Source of the DNA: Vibrio algarum
Lineage (GTDB): Bacteria > Pseudomonadota > Gammaproteobacteria > Enterobacterales > Vibrionaceae
Reading direction: 5' to 3'
Length of the DNA: 64,000 nt
Assembly: GCF_028204155.1 (NCBI RefSeq)
Contig: NZ_JAQLOI010000001.1
Location: forward strand, 1,116,001-1,180,000
Of this stretch, positions 26,132 to 36,992 are shown in pieces. Made by a program: the position numbers and the translations under genes. Numbering within the stretch: position 1 is the first letter of the stretch; every line of letters starts with the position of its first letter. A model generated the notes under the pieces. The model was given only the letters and a program-made list of their open reading frames with translations, had not been told where the DNA came from and made no database searches.

Positions 26132-26259
26132 CCCCAATTCAATACTTAGAGCGACAAAAATCCTTTTAATCGACATAGCACTAGTTCTGCCCTTTGCGTT
26201 GAATAATGAAACTCGGACATAAACAACTAAAGGTCACCAGATCATAAATAGATCAAAGT

Positions 26260-27147
26260 TTAAATGGCTTGATATTCTAGACAAAACTCTACGAATTTTT
26301 TTACCAATGGACTTTGGTATTTTTCGTTATGAATGATAAGCCAGTAATCACGCTTGGTAGTGAGAGGAAAATCTAAACAGACGACTCGACCATCTTTTAG
26401 TGCTGATTGCACAGAAAGTTGAGAAAGGCATGCTAACCCCAAATTTGCAGACGTTGCGTTTATGATGGCTTCGGTTGTGTTTAATTCAAACGATTCTTCC
26501 CAATTGATTAAATGAGCCGCTAAGTGCTTTGTAAAATATTCTCTTGTTCCTGAGCCGGGTTCTCGGAGCAACCATGCGCTCCTTTCCAATTCGTTTAGCG
26601 TTAGATTCTGCCGCGTTGCTAATGGGTGTTTTGGAGAGGCAATAATGACCATGTTGTCTGAAAACCAAGGTGTAGTGTTGAGCCTAGTCTCTTTTAGCTC
26701 TCCTTCTATCAATCCAACATCTAATTCAAAATCTACAAGCTTCTGGCCAATTTTTTCGGTATTGGCAATGATTAAGGTCTGATTTAAATGACCGGTTGCT
26801 TCTCGGAATTGACTCAATAAGTAAGGTGCAACTTGGTTTCCAATAGTGTTGCTAGCACCAATGTGTAGGTCACCGATGAGTTCATTTTCAGAGGAGAATA
26901 GTTGATTTATGTTATTGGCTCGATTGATGATTTCATCCGCTAACGGGAGCAATAACCTACCTTGTTGATTGATAACTAAACGATTATTGACTCTATCAAA
27001 AAGAGTATGGCCGAGTTGTTTTTCTAACTCACCTAGCGATAGGCTGACAGCGGCTTTAGTTAAAAAAAGTGACTTCGAGGCAGAAGAAAGGGTTCTGTGC
27101 TGAGTTATCGCAACAAACACATTTAATTGTTTTAATGATACGTTCAT
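26260..27147 (-). CDS. LysR-family regulator, YeiE-like
   Basis: LysR-type transcription factor of 295 residues. The winged helix-turn-helix is QLNVFVAITQHRTLSSASKSLFLTKAAVSLSLGELEKQLG (8-47), followed by the effector-binding domain (GASNTIGNQVAPYLLSQF, DVGLIEGE, LREPGSGTREYF, LGLACLSQLSVQ). These motifs line up with E. coli YeiE, reported to act in sulfite or iron related control; the target here is unknown. It stands alone between the AraC gene and recC. Confidence 0.87.
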   Translation of the reverse strand: MNVSLKQLNVFVAITQHRTLSSASKSLFLTKAAVSLSLGELEKQLGHTLFDRVNNRLVINQQGRLLLPLADEIINRANNINQLFSSENELIGDLHIGASNTIGNQVAPYLLSQFREATGHLNQTLIIANTEKIGQKLVDFELDVGLIEGELKETRLNTTPWFSDNMVIIASPKHPLATRQNLTLNELERSAWLLREPGSGTREYFTKHLAAHLINWEESFELNTTEAIINATSANLGLACLSQLSVQSALKDGRVVCLDFPLTTKRDYWLIIHNEKYQSPLVKKFVEFCLEYQAI

Positions 27148-27350
27148 TTCTATTAACTTTAATTGATGGGAGGTTAAATATTATTAAACTATATTATGGA
27201 CAAAGGTAAATCGCTAGAAGATATCTATCTTCTTGATTGTTAATGACAAGCCTTTGACTCGAAGTGTTATCTTGAGGTTACTTGGTCGCAGTAGTTATGC
27301 TAATCTGATTCAAGCTTTACTTAACTGCTTTAATGGATAGAGGGCCTCCC

Positions 27351-30300
27351 TTGTTTACCGTTTATCACTCTAATCAAATCGATGTTCTTAAGTCTCTCCT
27401 TGCCGAGTTAATACGAGCAAATCCATTGGAAAATCCGTTCGATAAAGAGCAGATTTTAGTGCAGAGCCCTGGTATGTCTCAGTGGCTTAAGATTGAATTG
27501 GCTAAAGAACTAGGTGTGGCGGCAAATATAGATTTCCCTTTGCCAGCAACATTTATTTGGAACATGTTTGTACAAGTATTAGATGAAGTTCCGAACAAGA
27601 GTGCATTTAATAAAGAGTCGATGACTTGGAAGATAATGCAGGTATTGCCGGGGCTGTTAAAATCTCCGGATTTTATTCAACTAAGAAGTTACCTTATTGA
27701 TGATGCCGACCAATCTAAGCTTTATCAGTTGTCAGAAAAAATTGCAGATATCTTCGATGGCTATTTAGTATACCGGCCAGAATGGATAGCAATGTGGGAA
27801 CAAGACAAAGATGTTGCTGAACTGGAAGGTGAGCAACCGTGGCAGAAAGTGTTGTGGCAAGCGCTTTATGATCACACTGTGGCACTGAACCAGTCGCCCT
27901 ATCATAGAGCTAACCTTTATGAACACTTTATCGATACATTAGATCATTATACGGGTCAACTAGACTCCATGCCTAAGCGCTTATTTGTATTTGGTATTTC
28001 TTCTATTCCACCACGCTACATGGATGCGTTAGCCGCACTTGGTCAGCATATGGATGTGCATCTGATGTTCACTAATCCTAGCCGTTATTATTGGGGAGAA
28101 GTAAGAGACAGAAAATACCTTGCTAAGCTCGCGATGAAAAATCGCCAACATATTGCCTGGAAAGAAAATCGAGAATCAGACAAACTCTATGAGCTTGATG
28201 GGGAATCAGCGCAATTTAAGCAACCGATAGAATATGACCCACTCGAGTCACTGCATACTGAGGTTGTTGGTAATAGCTTATTAGCATCAATGGGTAAACT
28301 AGGACGTGACAATATGTACTTACTGTCACAACTTTCTTCAAATGAAATAGAAGCGTTTGTTGAAGTAAAAAGAGATAATTTATTGCATCAGATTCAAGCG
28401 GATATGCTGAACCTTGAAGAAAGACAGGATGATCAAAATCTCTTGTCTAGTCACCATAAAAAACAGATAGATAAACACGATAGCTCAGTAAGTCTGCACG
28501 CTTGCCATAGCCCAATGCGGGAAGTTGAGGTTCTGCATGATCGGTTACTCGAAATGTTTGAAGATAACCCAGAACTCAAGCCGCGTAATATTATTGTTAT
28601 GGTTGCTGATATCAACGCATACAGCGCCGCAATTCAAGCCGTTTTCGGTAATGCACCGGGTAAGCGTTATATTCCATTTTCTATTTCTGATAGAAGTGCG
28701 TCTCAAGAGAGCCCTATCTTAAATGCCTTTACTCGTTTGTTAACACTACCAGATAGCCGTTGTGGTGCGTCTGAGATACTCGAGTTACTTGAAACACCAG
28801 AGATCCTGAGCCGGTTTTCTTTAAGTGATAAGGAATTTGAGAAGGGTAAGCGATGGGTTGAAGAAACCGGCATTCGATGGGGACTTGATAACACTACCGG
28901 AGCGGAATTTAACCTGCCAGAAACCAATCAAAATACGTGGTTATTTGGTATTCAGCGTATGCTATTGGGGTACGCGATGCATGACAGCATCGATGTCTAT
29001 CACACGTCTAATCAATCTTTTGCACCGTACAATGAAGTTCAAGGTATGGATGCAGAAATAGCAGGGAAATTCGCTCACTTTATTGACTGTATTACCTCTT
29101 ATCGTCGAGAGCTAACCTTGACTCAATCTGTTGATGAGTGGCAAGAGTTACTCTATCGTCTGATTGATGATTTTTTTCTGGTCGATCTAGAAGGTGAAAT
29201 CGCACTCAAATCTATTCGTGACGCGTTGCAGCAATTATCAGCCCAATTAACCGATGCAGCTTATTCTCACAATCTTTCCCCAGCCATCGTAGTGGAATAC
29301 TTACAATCCAAATTATCGACCTCAAGGGTGAGTCAACGTTTTCTTGCTGGTCAAGTTAATTTCTGCACACTAATGCCCATGCGTTCAATACCATTTGACG
29401 TGGTTTGCCTTCTTGGTATGAATGATGGTGTTTATCCTAGAGCGATGCCTCAAGACGGTTTAGATTTGATGAATAGACGAGCTAGAGCAGGAGACCGTTC
29501 TAGACGTGACGATGATAGATACCTATTTTTGGAGGCACTACTTTCTGCTCAAAGTAAACTTTATATCAGTTATGTTGGTCGTTCTATTCAAGATAATAGC
29601 GAGCGTTCCCCCTCTATACTCGTCTCTGAATTACTGGATTATTGCGGTCAAAACTTTTGTTTAGTTGATGACCAAGACGTGAACAGTGATGACTCTGCTC
29701 GTGCATTGATTAACAAATTGTCATCGCATTACCCAATGGCTCCTTTTAGTCAAAAAGCGTTTGGCTATGAATACAGAAGTTATGCGAGTGAATGGTTACC
29801 TTCCGTTAAAAGAGAGGGGCTTAAGGCTGAGCCATTTATCCAACCCTTACCAGATTACCGAGAAATAACCGATCAGCCAGAACAACTTCCTTTAGTGGAG
29901 TTGCAGCGATTTTGGCGGTTACCGGTTAAATATTTTTTTAATCGCAGACTTAAGGTGTTTTTTGAAGATTTTGGTTCTGTCACCGAGGATGATGAGCCAT
30001 TTTTGCTCAATAACTTACAAAGCTTCCATTTAAGAGACGAGCTATTGCATTCACTTTTAGCGGCGAAGCTAAGTCATCAGGATGAGCAAGCGGTTTACCA
30101 AAATTTTGTCCAACAGCAACGGGCTAAAGGTGGGTTACCAGTGGGGGCTTTTGGGGAATTAGAACTCAGTGTAAATAAAGAAAAAATCAATACCTTAGTG
30201 GACGAACTACAGTTTCTTTGCCAAAAGCCGTTAGGCGATATAGAAATAGATCTACAAATTACATTAGCCGATTGGAAAGAGCCTATTAACCTTAGTGGTT

Positions 30301-30803
30301 GGTTAGCTGGGAACTATCAATCAGGGTTAGTTCGCTACCGCAGCGGTAGAATCCGCAGTCAAGATCTACTACTTGCTTGGATAGACCATCTCTGTTTGGC
30401 TGTCGTTGGAGAGAGTAATAAGACTCATCTTGTGGGTTTCAACGATAAAGCAGGGCTAGAGCATAAAGTGATTCTTCCGATTGAGAAAGAACAGGCACAA
30501 TTATGGTTGGTTGAACTGGTTCAATATTATTTTAAGGGGTTAAATCAACCACTCACCTATTTCCCTAAAACCGCTTTGGTCGGTATGGAAAGGTTAGCCC
30601 TAGGAAAAGAAGACGGCGACGTTAAAATGGCCAATACATTTAATGATGGATATCAGTTTAGTGGTGAGGGAAGTAACCGCTATATTCATCGAGTATGGCC
30701 TGAGTGGAATGAGGACTTGTCCCAACAAACGTCATTGGTCGCCAGAGATGTACTATTGGCCTTGTTAAGGCAGACAAAAGATAGTGACAATATTGAAATA
30801 TAG
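27351..30803 (+). CDS. recC: exodeoxyribonuclease V subunit gamma (RecC)
   Basis: RecC subunit of the RecBCD helicase-nuclease; it holds the complex, splits the strands and recognises Chi. From TTG 27351 it has about 1150 residues, near the E. coli length. TTG is preferred because it gives FTVYHSNQIDVLK, matching the family N-terminus, and has AGAGGG six bases upstream; ATG 27333 has no ribosome site. Conserved stretches are ILVQSPGMSQWLK, NIDFPLPATFIWNMFV, SAFNKESMTWK, HACHSPMREVEVLHDRLLE, FCTLMPMRSIPFDVVCLLGMNDG and the C-terminal AWIDHLCL. It leads the recC-recB-recD group with a 185-base gap before recB; ptrA, which lies here in E. coli, is absent. Confidence 0.95.
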   Translation: MFTVYHSNQIDVLKSLLAELIRANPLENPFDKEQILVQSPGMSQWLKIELAKELGVAANIDFPLPATFIWNMFVQVLDEVPNKSAFNKESMTWKIMQVLPGLLKSPDFIQLRSYLIDDADQSKLYQLSEKIADIFDGYLVYRPEWIAMWEQDKDVAELEGEQPWQKVLWQALYDHTVALNQSPYHRANLYEHFIDTLDHYTGQLDSMPKRLFVFGISSIPPRYMDALAALGQHMDVHLMFTNPSRYYWGEVRDRKYLAKLAMKNRQHIAWKENRESDKLYELDGESAQFKQPIEYDPLESLHTEVVGNSLLASMGKLGRDNMYLLSQLSSNEIEAFVEVKRDNLLHQIQADMLNLEERQDDQNLLSSHHKKQIDKHDSSVSLHACHSPMREVEVLHDRLLEMFEDNPELKPRNIIVMVADINAYSAAIQAVFGNAPGKRYIPFSISDRSASQESPILNAFTRLLTLPDSRCGASEILELLETPEILSRFSLSDKEFEKGKRWVEETGIRWGLDNTTGAEFNLPETNQNTWLFGIQRMLLGYAMHDSIDVYHTSNQSFAPYNEVQGMDAEIAGKFAHFIDCITSYRRELTLTQSVDEWQELLYRLIDDFFLVDLEGEIALKSIRDALQQLSAQLTDAAYSHNLSPAIVVEYLQSKLSTSRVSQRFLAGQVNFCTLMPMRSIPFDVVCLLGMNDGVYPRAMPQDGLDLMNRRARAGDRSRRDDDRYLFLEALLSAQSKLYISYVGRSIQDNSERSPSILVSELLDYCGQNFCLVDDQDVNSDDSARALINKLSSHYPMAPFSQKAFGYEYRSYASEWLPSVKREGLKAEPFIQPLPDYREITDQPEQLPLVELQRFWRLPVKYFFNRRLKVFFEDFGSVTEDDEPFLLNNLQSFHLRDELLHSLLAAKLSHQDEQAVYQNFVQQQRAKGGLPVGAFGELELSVNKEKINTLVDELQFLCQKPLGDIEIDLQITLADWKEPINLSGWLAGNYQSGLVRYRSGRIRSQDLLLAWIDHLCLAVVGESNKTHLVGFNDKAGLEHKVILPIEKEQAQLWLVELVQYYFKGLNQPLTYFPKTALVGMERLALGKEDGDVKMANTFNDGYQFSGEGSNRYIHRVWPEWNEDLSQQTSLVARDVLLALLRQTKDSDNIEI

Positions 30804-30829
30804 CGAGAAAAGAGTAAAGAAAAAGTAGG

Positions 30830-30880
30830 GTGGCCGTCCGCAAATCATTATTATTTGTAGGGTGTTTACAGTACGGCCAC
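30830..30880. repeat. inverted repeat in the recC-recB gap
   Basis: GTGGCCGT (30830-30837) and ACGGCCAC (30873-30880) form an 8-bp stem enclosing CAAAT-cattatt-ATTTG. No T tract follows. It could be an mRNA processing or stability element. Confidence 0.35.
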
Positions 30881-30988
30881 AAGGGTCAGAGGGACCACAA
30901 ATTCGTTGCAAGGATAGTAACTGTAAACCGTACGCTTAACCGTGATAGTGATCGCGCTATTTGTAACCGATAACCGAGAAATCGAACT

Positions 30989-33900
30989 ATGCCACAAACC
31001 TTAAATACGATGAGTTTTCCATTACACGGAGCAAGGCTAATTGAGGCCTCTGCCGGTACAGGGAAAACCTTTACCATCTCCGGTTTGTACCTACGATTGC
31101 TTTTAGGTCATGGTGAACCGGAAAGCCGTCATGCTGTGCCACTAACGGTTGACCAGATTCTAGTAGTGACCTTTACAGAAGCGGCTACAGCAGAGTTAAG
31201 AGAGCGTATTCGTAGCAAAATTCATGCTGCGAGAATTGCTTTTTTAAGGCAAGAAAGCAGCGATCCTGTGATCAAGTTATTACTAGAGCAGGTCTTCGAT
31301 ACTAACTGGGCGATCAGCGTATTGCTTAATGCAGAACGTCAGATGGACGAAGCGGCCATTTTTACTATTCATGGCTTTTGCCAACGAATGTTAACGCAAA
31401 ATGCATTCGAGTCAGGTAGTCGCTTTAACAACGAATTTGTTACCGATGAAAGTAAGTTAAAAGCGCAGGTAGTCGCGGATTATTGGCGTCGTAATTTTTA
31501 CTCGCTCACTTCAGAGCTTGCCAATGAGGTTCGGTCTATATGGCGTGAACCCGAGGTATTACTTAAAGAAATTTCAAGCCAATTAACTGGTGTCCCTGTC
31601 ACGCTCACCATAGAACCGATGGAAGATACATTAGAAGCCTTACATCTAAAAAATCTTGCTTCGATAGATGCTTTCAAAGCGATATGGAAAGAAAGTGTTA
31701 CTGAAATACCTAATCTAATAAATGATTCAGATGTAAGTAAGCGCTCATTTACCAAGAAGAACTTACCTGCCTGGATCAACGAAATATCGACATGGGCAAG
31801 TCAGCCAACTAACGGGTATCAAGCCCCAGACAAACTAGAAAAATTTACTCAGGAATTTTTAATAGAGAAAACTCCGGAAAATAAAATTGTTCCAGAACAC
31901 TTAATCTTTTCGCAAGTCAGTCTATTTTGGGCTAATAAACCCAGTATTAGAGAGCCGCTTTTGGCTCATGCTATTTCCATATGTAGAGATAATTTACAGC
32001 AGATAAAACAAGATAAACACTGGCTCTCATTTGATGACCTATTAACCAACCTTTCTGCCGCTATTGATACTGATGAGCAAGGTGCATTGGTAGAGAGAAT
32101 ACGGCAGTTGTTCCCTATCGCAATGATTGATGAGTTTCAAGATACCGACCCATTGCAATACAGTATTTTTAGTCGTATCTACATGCAATATCCGGAAACG
32201 GGTTTGTTTATGATAGGCGATCCTAAGCAAGCTATTTATGGTTTTAGAGGGGCCGATATATTCACTTATATTCGAGCACGAAATGAAGTCATTGATCACT
32301 ATACCCTCGATACCAATTGGCGCTCTAGCGCTGATATGGTTAATGCGACTAATGGTGTATTTAACCAAGCAGACTCTCCGTTTATGTATGATAACGATAT
32401 ACCGTTTTATCCTGTGCATTCGAGTCCAAGCGCTGGTAAACGTAGTTGGTGGCTTGAAGGGTCTAAACAAAAAGCACTGACTTATTGGTTGCATGACGCT
32501 GAACAGCCAATTGCAAAGAGTGATTATGTCAATAGTATGGCGGTGGGAACCGCAGAAAAGATCAGCCAGATATTGCATAGTAGTGATAATGAACAAGCTT
32601 ATTTCATCGATTCACAAGGGCAAAAAAACCGATACAAGCAGGCGATATTGCCGTACTGGTCAGAACTGGCAGTGAGGGGCAGATAGTTCGTCAAGAGTTA
32701 GCTAAAAAAGGCGTTGCAAGTGTCTATTTATCTAACAGGGATAGCGTCTTTAATAGTTCGATGGCGAGTGCGATATTATGCTTGCTACAGGCCGCTCTTT
32801 ATCCTGAAGTAGAGCGTATTCTTAGAGCTGCATTGGCGTCTGATGTGTTAATGAAAAGCAGTAAGGTGCTGGATAACCTAAATGAAAACGAGGTTGAACT
32901 AGAAGCTAAAATTAATGCGTTTAAGGCGTTTAGGGTTATTTGGCAACAACGGGGTGTCATGCCAATGCTTCGAGCTGTCATGTCTGCAGAAAACATTGGT
33001 GAAAATTTACTAGCTCAAGAGTTTGGTGAGCGTTTGATTACTGATTTTCTGCACTTAGCGGAGTTACTACAACAGGCAAGTTTAACATTAGATAGTGACC
33101 ATGCATTGGTTCGCTGGTTTGCTGAAACTATTCAAGAAATCCAAAATGGTGGTACAGCCGCCGATGAGCAAATTCAAAGGCTAGAGTCTGAAAGAAACCT
33201 TGTGCAGATAGTGACTATCCATAAATCCAAAGGATTGGAATATGATTTGGTCTTTTTGCCTTTTTCTTCCGCTTATAGAGAATCAAAGAGTGGTCAGTAT
33301 TATGATGAAAAATCCGAAACGACCATCCTAGATATTACGTTGCAGCCAACTTCTATTGAGCTATCTGATAAAGAACGTTTAGCTGAAGATTTAAGGCTGC
33401 TTTATGTTGCAATTACACGTGCAGTTTATGGTTGTTTCATAGGGTTAGCTCCACTGCGAAAAGGGCGGTCTAGAAAAGATCCAACGAGCGCTCATTTAAG
33501 TGCTGTTGGGTATCTTCTCCAAAATGGAGAAGAGTGTTCAACGGCGGAACTTGAAAGCAAAACGAACGACCAAATATCAAAGCATCAAGAAATCATGGCT
33601 GTGGCCCAAATACCAGAGGCGATTAGTTCAGGGCCTCGGACGGAGTTAATTGAACAAATTGATCTTTTTGATGATGGTAACCATTTAGATAATAGCGAGC
33701 TAAAAGATCATGATGATCTAAAAGCTCGTGTAATGAATGCCCATATTGACAAGAACTGGCGTATTACAAGTTATTCTGGTCTTGTAAAACAAGGACATGG
33801 TACCAAAGATACAAGTGCTCAATTTGAAATCGAAAGCCAATCTACGGGGTTAGATACTGATTCTGCAGAAGATAAAAATGAATTATTACTAGAAGAGCCA

Positions 33901-34641
33901 GAACCCACCATTTTTACTTTTCCGCGGGGAGCGAGACCAGGGACATTCTTGCATACAGTTTTTGAAGAAATTGATTTTGTTTTGCCTGCAACGAGTAAAG
34001 AAACGTCGGATATCGTGCAGAATTTGCTGCAAGTAGAACAGTATGAAGAAAAATGGCTCTCCGTTATTCTCGATATGATTGATACCGTGCTTTCAACTCC
34101 TTTAGATGGTGAAGCGTTGCGACTCTGTGACAAGGATGACTCAATGAAGTTAGTTGAAATGGAATTTTTATTGCCAATTCAACACCTTTCTTCAGTGCTG
34201 TTCAACGACTTAAGTCGGCACTATGATGTTTTAACTAGTCGAGCTCATTACTTAGGCTTTAGCGATGTAAGTGGAATGCTGAAAGGGTTTATAGATTTAG
34301 TATTTGTTCATAAAGGGAAATACTACATCTTAGATTGGAAGTCGAACCATTTGGGAGATGAGGCAGAAGCTTACAAAGGGGATGCTTTACAACAAGCGAT
34401 GATTGACCATAGATATGATTTTCAATATCAAATTTATGCACTTGCACTACATCGGTTTTTGCGTAATCGCATTTCTGATTATCATTACGATAAACATTTT
34501 GGTGGTGTTTATTACTTATTCTTACGAGGGGTAGATGAAAAAGGCAATGGTATCTTCTACAACAGACCTGAGGCTGAATTTTTAAACAGCTTCGATAGCT
34601 TGATCGATGGTGAACACATTGAGGTTGAAAATGTTAAGTGA
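30989..34641 (+). pseudogene. recB: exodeoxyribonuclease V subunit beta (RecB), split by a one-base frameshift
   Basis: RecB helicase-nuclease subunit, about 1217 residues if restored. The first frame (30989-32686) carries Walker A ASAGTGKTFTISG, HGFCQRML, DEFQDTDPLQY and GDPKQAIYGFRGAD, then leaves the family sequence after FIDSQGQK. The second frame resumes at once with KPIQAGDIAVLVRTGSEGQIVRQELAKKG and runs to 34641. It has VTIHKSKGLEYDLVFLPF, AEDLRLLYVAITRA, and the nuclease motif with Asp and Lys in YYILDWKSNHLG. One extra A in the A7 run at 32622-32628 joins the frames exactly. Everything else is conserved, so a sequencing error or very recent mutation is likely. It overlaps recD by 11 bases. 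Confidence 0.9.
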
Positions 34642-36556
34642 TTTGATGGCCTTAAGCGCTAAAAACGGTGTACGGCAGTTGGATGCTCAATTTGCTCGCT
34701 TTATACATTCAATAGAAACACAACATGCAGATGAAGTCGCTTTTATTGCTGGTGTACTCAGTAGCGAGTTATCAAAAGGGCATATATGTATCAGAATCAC
34801 GGAATTGGATTTTGTCGAAATGCTAGGCCTTTACGGACAATCTGCAGACGTACTATTGAAAAAAGTAGTTGGGGTAGATTGGGATGCAGTTTTAAGCAGT
34901 GCTTCTTGTGTAGGTGATGATCAAAACAATCAAACTCAGCCACTTATTTATGATGGCCAGAGGTTGTATTTGCAGAGGTATTGGTATTATGAAAAGTTTC
35001 TCGCGGATAAGTTGAATTCGCTAGCGGAGCCAATACAGTTCACTGATGAGGAGTGTGATGTTTTGGCTAATCGACTCTCCGAACTTTTCCCCGATACGGA
35101 TTTATCTCTCGATGAGCCAAACTGGCAAAAAGTAGCTGTAGCTGTCGCATTATCTAGCCGGTTATCAGTCATTTCCGGTGGACCAGGAACAGGGAAGACG
35201 ACTACGGTAGTTAAATTACTGTCAGCATTGATAGAACAAGGGCTCCAAAAAGGAGCTGTACCGAAGATAAAACTTGTTGCACCAACGGGCAAAGCGGCTG
35301 CACGGCTGACAGAATCCATAGGTAGCGCTGTGAAAACCTTGTCAGTTAACAGTGAAACAAAACTGTTGATACCTAATAATGCTAGCACCATCCACCGAAT
35401 GTTAGGGGCCGTGCCAAACCGAGCTGAGTTTCGCCACAATAGAGATAATCAATTGCATCTCGATCTATTGGTTGTGGATGAAGCTTCGATGGTTGACCTT
35501 CCGTTAATGGCTAAATTGCTAGAAGCGCTACCAAAACATGCTCGATTAGTATTACTTGGTGATAAAGATCAATTGGCTTCTGTCGAGGCAGGAGCGGTCC
35601 TTGGCGATATTTGCTCTTTCTTGGACTACGGTTATAGTGACAAGCAAAGCAAGTTACTTTCTCGGCTAACCGGATTCAGTTCAAATTCACTATCTTTACA
35701 TAAACAAAACTCAGAGACGGTTCGCTTATCTGATAGTTTATGTATGCTCAGAAAAAGTTATCGGTTTGATGAAAGTTCAGGTATCGGTGTTTTAGCTAAA
35801 GCAATCAATTCAAGTGATGTTGCCAGCGTTCGAAAGATATTATCCCACGGTTATCCAGATCTAATATTTGATTCATTAAGTACAGAGAGTTACCAAAATA
35901 TGATTGGCTTTCTTGTTAGTGAATATACCGATTATCTAAATTGCGTCCACAATGCTTCGGGTATGGATGTTTCCTTGGTTGAGTCACATGCATTGAAGGC
36001 GCTATCTCTATTTTCAAACTGCAGATTGCTGTGTGCTATTCGAGAAGGTGATTTTGGATTGTCAGGCTTAAATCAACAGATTGAGAAAGCCTTAAGCCAA
36101 TCGGGACTTATTCAAAAGGGGGATGATCTTTGGTACGTTGGACGTCCAGTGATGATTACCCGAAATGATCACTCTCTAGGGTTGTTTAACGGTGATATTG
36201 GTATCGCTATGCTGGTTTCAGAAAAAGATGATAATGGAGAGGCTCAGGTCTACATTAAGGTCTACTTTGAATTACCTGATGGCAGTGTAAAAGCCGTTCT
36301 TCCGAGTAGAATTCCAGAACATGATACTGCATATGCGATGACAATCCATAAGTCGCAAGGGAGCGAATTTCCAACCACTGTAATGATATTGCCTAGTGCA
36401 TATTCACCGATATTAACGAAAGAGATTATTTACACAGGTGTCACACGGGCGAGGAATAAATTAGTGATAGTGGCCGATAATACAGTGTTACTAAAGGGCG
36501 TGAAGAAAAAAACAAAACGGTTAAGCGGACTTCAATACAGATTAAAGGTTTCTTAG
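34631..36556 (+). CDS. recD: exodeoxyribonuclease V subunit alpha (RecD)
   Basis: 5'-3' helicase subunit of RecBCD, SF1B family, 641 residues from ATG 34631. This start overlaps the last codons of recB, which suggests translational coupling; an in-frame GTG at 34607 is less likely. Visible are Walker A SGGPGTGKTTTVVKLL, APTGKAAARLTES, Walker B LLVVDEASMVDLPL, LGDKDQLASVEAGAVLGD, and the C-terminal AMTIHKSQGSEFPTTVMILP and YTGVTRARNKLVIV. A strong hairpin follows the stop. Confidence 0.95.
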   Translation: MLSDLMALSAKNGVRQLDAQFARFIHSIETQHADEVAFIAGVLSSELSKGHICIRITELDFVEMLGLYGQSADVLLKKVVGVDWDAVLSSASCVGDDQNNQTQPLIYDGQRLYLQRYWYYEKFLADKLNSLAEPIQFTDEECDVLANRLSELFPDTDLSLDEPNWQKVAVAVALSSRLSVISGGPGTGKTTTVVKLLSALIEQGLQKGAVPKIKLVAPTGKAAARLTESIGSAVKTLSVNSETKLLIPNNASTIHRMLGAVPNRAEFRHNRDNQLHLDLLVVDEASMVDLPLMAKLLEALPKHARLVLLGDKDQLASVEAGAVLGDICSFLDYGYSDKQSKLLSRLTGFSSNSLSLHKQNSETVRLSDSLCMLRKSYRFDESSGIGVLAKAINSSDVASVRKILSHGYPDLIFDSLSTESYQNMIGFLVSEYTDYLNCVHNASGMDVSLVESHALKALSLFSNCRLLCAIREGDFGLSGLNQQIEKALSQSGLIQKGDDLWYVGRPVMITRNDHSLGLFNGDIGIAMLVSEKDDNGEAQVYIKVYFELPDGSVKAVLPSRIPEHDTAYAMTIHKSQGSEFPTTVMILPSAYSPILTKEIIYTGVTRARNKLVIVADNTVLLKGVKKKTKRLSGLQYRLKVS

Positions 36557-36567
36557 ACCTATAAACA

Positions 36568-36597
36568 TTAATGGCCGAGCTTGTGCTCGGCCATTAA
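36568..36597. terminator. strong hairpin between recD and convergent genes
   Basis: A 13-bp perfect stem TTAATGGCCGAGC / GCTCGGCCATTAA with a TTGT loop, 12 bases after the recD stop. Neither strand has a real T tract. It also encodes the last codons of the small ORF on the minus strand. Confidence 0.55.
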
Positions 36598-36810
36598 TTG
36601 GAGGTAGTTAGAAATGTCGTCTCTAAAATCCTCTGAAACGGTTTCCGAAAAGGAAACGCTTCGAATGCTGTGTCGTCTCTGACAATGCATGATCATTTTC
36701 TTGACACTCTCGTTCGCTGGAAAAACGCAGTGTACATTTAGTCCATCAAGAAAATTATTCTCGGCCATGTCTATAAAACTCTGTACCGAATTACAAATGA
36801 TAGTTCTCAT
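36568..36810 (-). CDS. hypothetical small protein
   Basis: An 80-residue ORF on the minus strand, convergent with recD and downstream of argA. I do not recognise the family. It has no membrane segment or signal peptide; it has two cysteines near the N-terminus and centre and a mildly acidic C-terminal part (SEDFRDDISNYLQLMAEHKLGH). GATGAG lies about 10 bases before the ATG. The final codons fall inside a 13-bp hairpin, which is unusual for a real gene end but not excluded. The 182 bases between it and argA show nothing clear. Confidence 0.4.
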   Translation of the reverse strand: MRTIICNSVQSFIDMAENNFLDGLNVHCVFPANESVKKMIMHCQRRHSIRSVSFSETVSEDFRDDISNYLQLMAEHKLGH

Positions 36811-36992
36811 AATTAATGCTCATCAGAATGATCCCTCAATTTTCAAATATTGTAATAGTCTAGAAAACTGAATCCTTGAGCCAACTGGACCCGCGAATAT
36901 TAACAGCCAAATTTCCAAATGAAAACCATTATTGATAGAAATGTTCTGACTTTAAATGAGCCATTTAATTAAATCTTTGTTTTTACATGCAT

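Noticed and set aside
32042..32596. 184-codon minus-strand ORF inside recB
   Set aside because: Antisense of RecB helicase motifs; no ribosome site or family match.
32622..32628. Programmed ribosomal frameshift in recB
   Set aside because: No stimulatory stem or upstream Shine-Dalgarno-like element was seen, RecB is not known to use frameshifting, and the same one-base defect recurs at unrelated genes.
34987..35439. 150-codon minus-strand ORF inside recD
   Set aside because: Antisense of the RecD Walker A region; shadow frame.
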